This document shows, piece after piece, positions 24,338 through 30,559 of a DNA stretch of 38,053 bases (position 1 is its first letter; each line of letters begins with the position of its first letter). A model generated the notes under the pieces. That model saw nothing but the letters and a program-made list of their open reading frames with translations. It was not told where the DNA came from and searched no databases. Both the position numbers and the translations under genes were made by a program. The DNA is taken from positions 1 through 38,053 of IMG/VR virus record IMGVR_UViG_3300031275_000001; one strand, 5' to 3'. Source of the DNA: a virus.

Positions 24338-24346
24338 CGTTGCTCC

Positions 24347-24574
24347 TTAGTTGTGCCCGTTCTTGGCTTTGAGCCAAGTAAATAGCTCCGATAATACCTT
24401 CGTATTCTCCTTCACGGCATCGTTATAGTTCGTGATAAACCCAGTGAGTCTATCTTCCATGAACATTCTGTCCTGGCGCATCTGATTAACAAGATGCCTA
24501 TATGCCAGAAACATAATGACTGCGAGAACTCCCGCCACACCCCCAATACTGCCTATGTACTCAATGATGCTCAT
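24347..24574 (-). CDS. small membrane protein between terminase and portal
   Basis: A 75-residue protein with one transmembrane helix (IGGVAGVLAVIMFLAYRHLV, residues about 9-28) and a charged helical tail. It is preceded by TAGGAGG. This layout resembles XhlA-type holin partners. It could also be a lysis factor misplaced in the packaging operon. Confidence 0.6.
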   Translation of the reverse strand: MSIIEYIGSIGGVAGVLAVIMFLAYRHLVNQMRQDRMFMEDRLTGFITNYNDAVKENTKVLSELFTWLKAKNGHN

Positions 24575-24583
24575 ATTGCCCTC

Positions 24584-25915
24584 CTAGTATTTCCAACTTG
24601 GCGTTTTCTCTTTCTGCGGTATCGTCTCCGGGGTGAAGTCGCTATCGCTGCAAACATACCTCAGAGCTGCTAGCAGATGGTATGCCTTCTCATTATCTAT
24701 TTCATTCGTGGCTTTATTATCGGCATCCAGTTTCCACATACAGTTCGAAATTTGACTGAGCGTTTGCCATAAATCATTGAAGATATAGAGCTTATTGCTT
24801 TCCTCTATAGCAATTACCCTGTCAATCTGGCTGTTCTTCCTTTCAAGCGTTGGGGGAAGTATTGACCAACCAGCCTGAGTATACCCTTGCCTTATCTCGC
24901 CTTCAGAAGTAATATTGCCCCCCCTGCTACATTTGACCGTATATCCCTTAGCCAATTCCTTGAAACGCTCAATATGTTGACCCATCGAGAAACCAGCACC
25001 AGGGCCATACTCCCGGAAGATAACCATGTCATTCTGTCTCATATATGCAGGTGTGCCCGGGGGAAGTGGCAATTTCACGCGAGCTAGAAATAGAGCAGCG
25101 GGATTTGCGGAGCCGAAGTCATGGCCAGAGTAAACGTCCCAATTATCCGGAATGGTGAAGCGGTTAATTTTGCAAAGTGGCTCATTGAATTTACTGTGAA
25201 CTAACCAAGATGCCTCTATCTCATCATCCTGGGCCATAATCTCACGGCGGTATGAATCGAGAGACATATCAGTGGTAATAATTGCCAGCCCTTCTCTACT
25301 GATAAAGGGGTTTTCAAGACTCGTAAAATGAATTGTCTCCCATATCCCCGTTTTATCTTCCTGTGCCTTCTTAAACAGCTTTGAGGCATGGCGGGGGTCC
25401 CTAGCCCTGGAAATACCTGTGGCTTTTAGTGAAGGTGGCGTAAAGATAATCACGGCATCCCCATTGTTATCAAGAAGCATCGGGGCGCCCACTTCATCCC
25501 AGGTATCCTCGGCCATTAACTGAAACTCATCGAGGTAAAGGTCGTCCGCATAGTCACCACGCAGGGTATTAGCGTTCCACGCCGTTTTAGCCTTGATTCT
25601 CTGCTTCGTGCCTGCAAGCTCAATAAACCGCTCTGATTCGTTTTTCTTGAAAACACCAGCCTCTACAGGTTCGGCCAGCGCGCGTGTAATCTCATACCAA
25701 AAAGTATCAGTTTGCTCATTGGTCGGTGCAGCATATAACTGCCGCCGGCCAGCTAGGAATCTCCGAACAGCCCTAATTGAGAAACCTACAGTCTTGCCAC
25801 CACGACGGCCTGCTTTTACTATTAGCCGTTTGGCTTCGGATTCTACCATCCGCTTTTGTGGTAGATGTGTTTCAGGATTCCGCAGATGTACTTGGTATTC
25901 TATCGCTGTCGTCAT
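24584..25915 (-). CDS. terL: terminase large subunit (packaging ATPase-nuclease)
   Basis: A 443-residue motor of the genome-packaging complex. Walker A is VKAGRRGGKT (33-42), Walker B is LYLDEF (126-131; Asp129, Glu130), and the nuclease opens with Asp266 in SGHDFGSANP. The expected H..DA motif at the C-terminal nuclease is HLLAALRY (His413 and Ala416 where many terminases have Asp). It overlaps the small-terminase candidate by 44 bases, and an AGGGTGA site precedes its ATG. The motor docks at the portal and cuts concatemeric DNA. Confidence 0.92.
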   Translation of the reverse strand: MTTAIEYQVHLRNPETHLPQKRMVESEAKRLIVKAGRRGGKTVGFSIRAVRRFLAGRRQLYAAPTNEQTDTFWYEITRALAEPVEAGVFKKNESERFIELAGTKQRIKAKTAWNANTLRGDYADDLYLDEFQLMAEDTWDEVGAPMLLDNNGDAVIIFTPPSLKATGISRARDPRHASKLFKKAQEDKTGIWETIHFTSLENPFISREGLAIITTDMSLDSYRREIMAQDDEIEASWLVHSKFNEPLCKINRFTIPDNWDVYSGHDFGSANPAALFLARVKLPLPPGTPAYMRQNDMVIFREYGPGAGFSMGQHIERFKELAKGYTVKCSRGGNITSEGEIRQGYTQAGWSILPPTLERKNSQIDRVIAIEESNKLYIFNDLWQTLSQISNCMWKLDADNKATNEIDNEKAYHLLAALRYVCSDSDFTPETIPQKEKTPSWKY

Positions 25916-26237
25916 AGATCACCCTTAGCGTTATTTCGCCTCCGCCACCGATAGGCTGAGTAACCTTGCCTTCTGTTCGCTCAAATACTAAGTTGAGGTC
26001 GTATGACTTCTTTTTTGCTCGATTTGCTAGATTCCTAGCCAGCTTATCAACGAGTGCTTCATCACTTGCCAGTAAATCCCTCAGAGCCTCACTGACATAC
26101 CTTATGCCAGGTGGTCTCCCCTTTGGGTTTCCCGATTGCCCTGGCTTAAATCCCTTCCCTTCCGCTCTACCTTTTGCAAGGTTAGCCAGTGTCTTCGGAT
26201 GCTTGCCAGGGGGATATTTAGCCTTCTGTTTTTCCAT
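25872..26237 (-). CDS. DUF5681-like protein, candidate small terminase
   Basis: A 121-residue protein carrying the DUF5681 signature FKPGQSGNPKGRPPG (residues about 31-45) after a lysine-rich N-terminus, then helices and a short beta tail. DUF5681 proteins commonly occupy the position before large terminase and are assumed to be small-terminase or DNA-recognition subunits. Here it overlaps large terminase by 44 bases, which supports that role. Confidence 0.75.
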   Translation of the reverse strand: MEKQKAKYPPGKHPKTLANLAKGRAEGKGFKPGQSGNPKGRPPGIRYVSEALRDLLASDEALVDKLARNLANRAKKKSYDLNLVFERTEGKVTQPIGGGGEITLRVIYDDSDRIPSTSAES

Positions 26238-26295
26238 CTTGTTCCTCTAAAGTTGTCCCGTCCTCAGTCCATGTAAAGTTATCGTTCCATTCCAT
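26218..26295 (-). CDS. micro-ORF of 25 residues
   Basis: Encodes MEWNDNFTWTEDGTTLEEQD followed by GKTEG. A GAGG site lies six bases before the ATG. It overlaps the end of the zinc-ribbon frame and the start of the DUF5681 gene. Its acidic, Trp-containing composition does not look random, but length limits confidence. Confidence 0.35.
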   Translation of the reverse strand: MEWNDNFTWTEDGTTLEEQDGKTEG

Positions 26296-26477
26296 TTTTT
26301 ACCTCAGGACACTCAGCATGAACACGCCGAATGTCCAAGATTCTGTCGCCGGCCACGACAATAGGCTTCTGCTCTATGTAATACGGAGACTGAGCCTTAA
26401 TCGGTTGTCCACATTTAGAACACTTGAATTCGTAATTGCTTCGATATATTCTAGGTTCGTCTTTTAGGCTCCTTCAT
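26279..26477 (-). pseudogene. zinc-ribbon-like gene with a one-base frame disruption
   Basis: An ATG (26477) overlapping the stop of the gene upstream opens a frame that ends after eight codons (MKEPKRRT). In another frame the same stretch encodes YEFKCSKCGQPIKAQSPYY, then VVAGDRILDIRRVHAECP. Removing one A from the AAAA run near 26465 gives a continuous 65-residue protein starting MKEPKDEPRIYRSNYEF, with CxxC and H-x-x-C metal-binding residues. Either the gene is frameshifted, the read has an error, or +1 frameshifting occurs. Likely a small zinc-binding phage protein. Confidence 0.55.
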
Positions 26478-26737
26478 ATTACCGCTCCTATTATCCAGAC
26501 TATCATGCCAGTTATTAAGACAATGAAAGATGCAAATCCAGGGACTCGCCCTATGTTGTAGTAGTGACGTTCCTTCCTCAGAGACTTCAATAAGTTCTCA
26601 TCGTCATTTCCTTCATCCCAAGGCTCATACCTAGCCTTCCGTATGCAAAAGCCATCACTATACCCCTCAATTAGAGCGTGCCACTCCTGGTGAGTATCCA
26701 GGAAGGTAGAAGGCTTAATGCCTTTCAGGAAGCCCAT
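26474..26737 (-). CDS. small membrane protein with C-terminal helix
   Basis: An 87-residue protein with a polar, acidic N-terminal part (SDGFCIRKARYEPWDEGNDD) and one transmembrane helix at about 66-87 (FASFIVLITGMIVWIIGAVI). It is coupled to the holin-like gene by a TAATG overlap and to the downstream frame by ATGA. A C-terminal anchor with a cytosolic head is seen in some lysis-associated proteins. Function unknown. Confidence 0.6.
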   Translation of the reverse strand: MGFLKGIKPSTFLDTHQEWHALIEGYSDGFCIRKARYEPWDEGNDDENLLKSLRKERHYYNIGRVPGFASFIVLITGMIVWIIGAVI

Positions 26738-26937
26738 TAGTCTTGCTCCTTCTTTTCCTTGATGTGCTGGACCGTCCTATCGCCGAACCACCAGAGGATG
26801 CAGACACTAGCTAATGCCCAGAACTTATCCGGGACAGTAATCCCTTCTATTACTATTTGAGCAATCACGGCAGCGAAGATTACACTGATTGCCGGTCTTG
26901 CTATTGCTCTTATGATTTGAACAATCGGATTCTCCAT
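26737..26937 (-). CDS. holin-like small membrane protein
   Basis: A 66-residue protein with two hydrophobic segments, VQIIRAIARPAISVIFAAV and FWALASVCILWWFGDRTV, and a charged lysine-rich tail: the hallmark of small phage holins. The ATG at 26937 is preferred to an upstream TTG because GGGAGG lies 6-7 bases before it. It precedes the packaging genes, a common holin position in phages lacking a classic lysis cassette. Inference. Confidence 0.6.
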   Translation of the reverse strand: MENPIVQIIRAIARPAISVIFAAVIAQIVIEGITVPDKFWALASVCILWWFGDRTVQHIKEKKEQD

Positions 26938-26995
26938 GGTGTAGCCTCCCTTAATTAGCACTTGGTTTTCTTCATTCAATCAGCCTCCCTAAATG

Positions 26996-27015
26996 AAAAA
27001 ACCACCCGAAGGTGG
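26996..27015 (-). terminator. intrinsic terminator with UUCG tetraloop
   Basis: In the minus-strand RNA, CCACC-UUCG-GGUGG is followed by UUUUUU: a 5-bp stem capped by the very stable C(UUCG)G tetraloop. It ends the short LuxR operon before the membrane-protein and packaging genes. A second hairpin, GGGCGT-AAAA-ACGCCC, lies at 27032-27047. Confidence 0.8.
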
Positions 27016-27053
27016 CTCTAAAATGACTTGAGGGCGTAAAAACGCCCACATTG

Positions 27054-27563
27054 TCAAGGGTAAACCCTATTCAATTTTTTGTCAAGTTCAGCATTTTGCA
27101 TACGGTTTCGTATGCTATACCGATAATCTTTTTCTCTCTTCCAGGTGTTGAAGTCCCTCGACTTCCGACCCTTCCCCTTAATATACATCAGGATTTCATA
27201 AGCCCCGGGACTGAGATTGCTTAGAGTCCTGCCATCTTCAACTTGAGTGATTAGCAACTCCCCTTGGTTTGGCGTACTCTCCAACCTCGCTTCGACCTCA
27301 GCTATTGCTATTCCTGCCTTGACGAAATAAGCCTCGGGATGGAGCTGCTTGGACTCCCCTGACTCTTCGTGCTTAGTTACCCAATCCCCAGCCCTGAATA
27401 TGTCAGCGTGGTCTAGAATCCAGAGGATTTGTCGCGGGCACCAGCGTATTTCTCCATAGTGATACCATTCTTTTTCCGCTTTTTTCCCATTTTCAGTATA
27501 CGAATACCATTTGCCTGGGCAGCCCTTCCAGCGTTTACACTTTCGGCAGTCAAGCTCAGCCAC
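27054..27563 (-). CDS. cysteine-rich N-terminus late protein, unknown
   Basis: A 169-residue protein starting GTG. An N-terminal cluster CRKCKRWKGC (residues 6-15) and a later Cys (42) could bind zinc. The middle is helical; the C-terminus is basic (RMQNAELDKKLNRVYP). It overlaps the preceding gene by eight bases and belongs to the LuxR operon. Possibly a regulator of late genes, but no known family is seen. Confidence 0.6.
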   Translation of the reverse strand: MAELDCRKCKRWKGCPGKWYSYTENGKKAEKEWYHYGEIRWCPRQILWILDHADIFRAGDWVTKHEESGESKQLHPEAYFVKAGIAIAEVEARLESTPNQGELLITQVEDGRTLSNLSPGAYEILMYIKGKGRKSRDFNTWKREKDYRYSIRNRMQNAELDKKLNRVYP

Positions 27564-27750
27564 GCCCCATTCTCCCGTGAGGCTTCTGGCGCATGAGCTT
27601 GTCTATTTCCTCGAGGCTTTCGAGCTTCCCCTGGACTTCAATAGCCTGCTTCTTGCTCCCGGGTGGTTTGAAGAAGATGCCGAGCTCCTTTCTACAATAA
27701 CGAGCCAGATTCCTCTTGCTCTGTATTGATAGGCCGTCCCAGAGTGCCAT
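27556..27750 (-). CDS. small helical protein after LuxR-type gene
   Basis: A 64-residue protein MALWDGLSIQSKRNLARYCR, then KELGIFFKPPGSKKQ and a charged helix. The ATG at 27750 overlaps the stop of the upstream gene by one base (TGATG); a longer 114-codon extension would overlap it by 150 bases and is rejected. Function unknown. Confidence 0.65.
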   Translation of the reverse strand: MALWDGLSIQSKRNLARYCRKELGIFFKPPGSKKQAIEVQGKLESLEEIDKLMRQKPHGRMGRG

Positions 27751-27983
27751 CAGAACCACCGCTTTCTCATAGCGTAGGAAGTAGCCTGGACTCTGTTCCG
27801 GACACCTAACTTCTGGTAGATGTGCGTGACGTGATTTTTGACTGTCTGATGCCCGATTCCCATGTGGCAGGCGATTTCCTTGTTCTGCCAGCCCCGGCAC
27901 ATGTAGCGCAGAACCTCAGTTTCCCTTCTGGTAAGTGGCCTCCGCGTTATCCCCAGGATCCTCTCTAATAGCTTTCTTATCAT
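27750..27983 (-). CDS. stand-alone LuxR/GerE-type DNA-binding domain
   Basis: A 77-residue protein consisting of only a GerE-type helix-turn-helix: LTRRETEVLRYMCRGWQNKE, IACHMGIGHQTVKNHVTHIY and QKLGVRNRVQA. There is no receiver or ligand domain. The ATG at 27983 lies only six bases after the U tract of the early terminator, with no ribosome site, so it may be expressed from a readthrough or leaderless transcript. As first gene of the late block it is the best candidate for a late-gene activator. Confidence 0.8.
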   Translation of the reverse strand: MIRKLLERILGITRRPLTRRETEVLRYMCRGWQNKEIACHMGIGHQTVKNHVTHIYQKLGVRNRVQATSYAMRKRWF

Positions 27984-27989
27984 CGTAAT

Positions 27990-28030
27990 AAAAAAAGCGA
28001 GCCCCCCAGGTTTCCCCGGGTAAAGCTCGC
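27990..28030 (-). terminator. strong intrinsic terminator between early and late genes
   Basis: On the minus strand GCGAGC ... GCTCGC closes an outer stem around an inner CCCGG/CCTGGG stem with a GGAAA loop, followed by seven U residues. It shares the CCC-stem/GGAAAC core and the TTTTTTATT tail with the late terminator at 3069-3098. Bases 28031-28094 between it and the last early gene contain no supported gene. Confidence 0.85.
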
Positions 28031-28094
28031 CTCCTGTTTCCCAGGTCAGCGTTTAGTTATGCTAGGTTAGTAATCTCAGCCTCCTTTCGTTCCA

Positions 28095-28352
28095 TTATTT
28101 AAAAAGGGTGAGAATCTTCTGGCGGTACATTTTTGCACCGTATTCAAACGCTATGATTTTATCCGCTATGGCATCGTCGTATTTATCGGTCGGCATTTTC
28201 TCTGGGCTTTCAGGTATCTCCGCCTTCTCTATCTCCTCGCGTATTGCTAGGCTTAACTTGTCGAGCCCCTGCTTTGTGAAATTGAATTTACCACCTTCGG
28301 CAAAAGTGAAATCATCATTAATGAATTCTATATTTGCTATCTTGTCTCTCAT
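28095..28352 (-). CDS. hypothetical early protein, 85 residues
   Basis: A small acidic-helical protein: GKFNFTKQGLDKLSLAIREE, then ADKIIAFEYGAKMYRQKILT. It has no membrane or metal motif. AGGAG precedes its ATG. It is the last gene before the early terminator. Unknown function. Confidence 0.6.
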   Translation of the reverse strand: MRDKIANIEFINDDFTFAEGGKFNFTKQGLDKLSLAIREEIEKAEIPESPEKMPTDKYDDAIADKIIAFEYGAKMYRQKILTLFK

Positions 28353-28362
28353 CTATCTCTCC

Positions 28363-28572
28363 TCATTTCAGCAATCCTGCCCTCCGTGCAAACTTATCAA
28401 ACATTATTGTCTCACAGCCGGTCCCGTCCTCGCAATATACCTCTGCCTTGACTGGAATCCCGTCCTGGAACACGAGCTCCCTGATATGCCCGTAGGGATG
28501 CTCTTTCCCCCAGGCGATGAGCGCTGCCTGCAAGGGAGTTAGCTTGCAATCAATCAGCTTTATACCGTCCAT
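28363..28572 (-). CDS. hypothetical early protein, 69 residues
   Basis: A 69-residue protein beginning MDGIKLIDCKLTPLQAALIA, with a Cys pair (CEDGTGC) and a helical C-terminus (FDKFARRAGLLK). It may be a small regulator. Family not recognised; ten bases separate it from the next gene. Confidence 0.58.
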   Translation of the reverse strand: MDGIKLIDCKLTPLQAALIAWGKEHPYGHIRELVFQDGIPVKAEVYCEDGTGCETIMFDKFARRAGLLK

Positions 28573-28595
28573 CTGATTCTATTATATCATTCGTA

Positions 28596-29186
28596 TTATT
28601 CATTATCGCTCACTATCCAGATAATTTGCTGAATGTCTGCATTTCTACCGAGTAGCTCACCTGAATAATTGAGTAGAAAGTCTTTAAAATCTTTTACCTC
28701 TATGTGCCACATAGCCATACCAAACTTAGATGGTCTTCGACCATTATGATATGACGCCCTCAACGCTCTTAAATCTATCCAACTTTGTACTTTTTTGTGG
28801 TCAACGCCACATATTTCACAAACTTCCTTCTTTGTGTACCAATCATCACGATTGCGTAGGCTTAATTTCAATCGTTTAGCTTTGACCGCAACCGCATTAT
28901 GTGACCGATGAAGCTTTCTGGCTATTGTCGAAATAGAATACCTATGAACCAACTCTTCCAATTGCCTTAATTCCCTGTCTGTCCAGGGTGGGCTTTTCTG
29001 CATGGCAATACCCATCCTTGCAACTTGCCCCTTAACAGCACAACATGTTACCCCAAGCTTAGACGCTATTCTCTCAGCGCTGGCATTAGTCCCATTATAA
29101 TCACGCCTTACAATGGTTCTTTCCTCTTCCGTCCAGATGTGTTTCTGAGCAGTTCCTCCCTTTTTACCAGCTTGTGATAAATTCAC
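28596..29186 (-). CDS. Myb/SANT-like multi-HTH DNA-binding protein
   Basis: A 196-residue protein with two related Trp-containing helix-turn-helix units: HIWTEEERTIVRRDY...ASKLGVT (about 16-60) and PPWTDRELRQLEELV...ARKLHRS (about 66-110). A third, excisionase/MerR-like unit follows (WYTKKEVCEICGVDHKKVQS, about 126-150). The start is GTG at 29186. Probably a phage regulator of transcription or recombination; its target is unknown. Confidence 0.7.
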   Translation of the reverse strand: MNLSQAGKKGGTAQKHIWTEEERTIVRRDYNGTNASAERIASKLGVTCCAVKGQVARMGIAMQKSPPWTDRELRQLEELVHRYSISTIARKLHRSHNAVAVKAKRLKLSLRNRDDWYTKKEVCEICGVDHKKVQSWIDLRALRASYHNGRRPSKFGMAMWHIEVKDFKDFLLNYSGELLGRNADIQQIIWIVSDNE

Positions 29187-29187
29187 T

Positions 29188-29499
29188 TTATCCTCTCAGT
29201 ATCTCCGCGATCCCCTCGATGTCCCCCGGTCGCCACAGGTAAACCTCCTGCCCACAGGCTTTCAGGTCGTCAAAGGTTTCCTGCTGCTCCGGGGTCATTT
29301 TCCCCTTCTCGCTCTTGAGTTCTGCAAAAATCACCCGCTTTTGTTCCCTATTCGTCAGTAATAAGTCTAGCGTGCCCTTCGGGGAATGTATTGATGTCCA
29401 GGTGAATCGGAAACGCCAGTGGTATATCTTGCAGAGGTCCCGGATCCACTCTCTCAGGTCTCGCTCAGTTACGGGGATGGTGTCAATCCTTCTTTGCAT
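29188..29499 (-). CDS. VRR-NUC domain nuclease
   Basis: A PD-(D/E)XK-type nuclease of about 103 residues. The catalytic pattern is visible as GTLDLLL (Asp), VIFAELKSEKGK (Glu and Lys) and a Q-rich helix (TPEQQETFDDL), all typical of phage VRR-NUC proteins that cut branched DNA. It could also resolve Holliday junctions. An AAGGGG site places the start at the third Met codon, though GTG 29505 and ATG 29502 are possible. Overlaps the previous gene. Confidence 0.78.
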   Translation of the reverse strand: MQRRIDTIPVTERDLREWIRDLCKIYHWRFRFTWTSIHSPKGTLDLLLTNREQKRVIFAELKSEKGKMTPEQQETFDDLKACGQEVYLWRPGDIEGIAEILRG

Positions 29500-29968
29500 C
29501 ATCACCCCTTGGTAATTGAAGATTATGGTCTAGCATGGCTTGATAAAGTGTTTTACCCTGGCCTGTTTCCATATAAGGTAAGAATATCTGGTCAATAGTC
29601 ACCATTTCGGCCTCTAGAATTGCCACTTGAGCCCGGACCCAATCTTTAAGTATTCTCCAGGCCACCCTACTTGCTTGTTCCTTTATCTTGACCTTTCGCT
29701 GCTCCTGGTATTTCGTGTCCCATCGCCTACGATTAGAGGATGCCAGTTGTTGAAGAAGGACTGCTTCAACTTTGCCCATGTTAGCGGGAAGACGAAAGGG
29801 AGTATCCCCGTAAGGCGTGGCGATGATAAATGCCAGACCCACCGGCTCGCCCTTATCACCATAAGCAATCAAAATCTGCTTAGCACCATGAGCCACTAAC
29901 ATGCCCTGGATCTCGCCAATCGATTTCAGGGCTGCTACTTCTGTGGTATAGTTAGCTATTGGCATCAT
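29483..29968 (-). CDS. conserved-looking phage protein of unknown function
   Basis: A 161-residue protein. The N-terminal part is an alpha/beta unit (EIQGMLVAHGAKQILIAYGD, then VGLAFIIATPYG); the middle is a basic helix (NRRRWDTKYQEQRKVKIKEQ); the C-terminal part contains RILKDWVRAQVAILEAEMV and FLPYM. This layout recurs in early phage regions but has no assigned function. An AAGGGGGTGA site precedes the ATG; it overlaps the VRR-NUC start. Confidence 0.65.
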   Translation of the reverse strand: MMPIANYTTEVAALKSIGEIQGMLVAHGAKQILIAYGDKGEPVGLAFIIATPYGDTPFRLPANMGKVEAVLLQQLASSNRRRWDTKYQEQRKVKIKEQASRVAWRILKDWVRAQVAILEAEMVTIDQIFLPYMETGQGKTLYQAMLDHNLQLPRGDDAKKD

Positions 29969-29978
29969 TTCACCCCCT

Positions 29979-30197
29979 TTATTTCTTAGGCTTGAGCCAC
30001 CGGACCAGCCCCTCCAGGAATGACACGGGGAGCTTCTGCCCGCCGTCCAGGATGCTCTCTCTGTCGATTGCCTGGTTAAACCCCGCTCCTACTCCGATGT
30101 AGGCTTTCCGTTCCCCGGTGAGCTCGTCTTCCCCGACTATGATGCCGACTGTGCCCCCGCGCATGTCATTGAACCAGTAATCATCTAGAACCTTCAC
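29979..30197 (-). CDS. small early protein, 72 residues
   Basis: Start is GTG 30197 after GGAGGG. Residues include a beta-strand pair (GTVGIIVGEDELTGERKAYI, GVGAGFNQAIDRE) and a C-terminal helix (FLEGLVRWLKPKK). No known motif. Placed between replication-region genes; function unknown. Confidence 0.6.
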   Translation of the reverse strand: MKVLDDYWFNDMRGGTVGIIVGEDELTGERKAYIGVGAGFNQAIDRESILDGGQKLPVSFLEGLVRWLKPKK

Positions 30198-30200
30198 GCT

Positions 30201-30497
30201 TTACCCTCCTTTAACTCCCAAGTCCTTTAGAAAGGCTTGCCAACACTTCTCGCATTGCCTCGTGAATTGGATAAGAGGATAATGGTCTCTGTCAGTTCTT
30301 CCTTCGGTATGAGGACAGTCGCCATCCCCCCACTCCTTTATTCTATTTATAAGTGCTTCCCATGTGAGTTTGGCTTGGGCTTGAGCTACTCTTCTGGAAC
30401 CAGTTCTATCACCTAAGGGCAAGATTGGATAGCCTAACCCATCTAACTGTTCTTCACCCATCACAGTCTCTTCCCATGTCTTAGCCTGTTTGTTCAT
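30201..30497 (-). CDS. small early protein with Cys/His motifs, 98 residues
   Basis: Contains CPHTEG and CEKCWQ (residues about 61-86), a likely zinc-binding knuckle, after a helical N-terminus (AQAQAKLTWEALINRIKEWG). ATG 30497 follows GGAGG. Cotranscribed with the DnaD-domain gene; may assist replication. Inference only. Confidence 0.6.
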   Translation of the reverse strand: MNKQAKTWEETVMGEEQLDGLGYPILPLGDRTGSRRVAQAQAKLTWEALINRIKEWGDGDCPHTEGRTDRDHYPLIQFTRQCEKCWQAFLKDLGVKGG

Positions 30498-30559
30498 TGT
30501 GTTCCTCCTTCGTTGGTTTCATTTCTCACTCCTTCTTCTCGCTGTTCTTTCATTGCTTA

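Noticed and set aside
27032-27081. Possible extra promoter (TTGACA at two places near 27052 and 27076)
   Set aside because: Neither has a convincing -10 box at the right distance; both lie at the end of a coding region.
27751-27900. N-terminal extension of the gene at 27556-27750
   Set aside because: Would overlap the LuxR-type gene by 150 bases; a TGATG stop-start junction at 27750 gives a better start.
30498-30559. 19-codon frame between initiator and next gene
   Set aside because: No ribosome site and no recognisable feature; kept as spacer.
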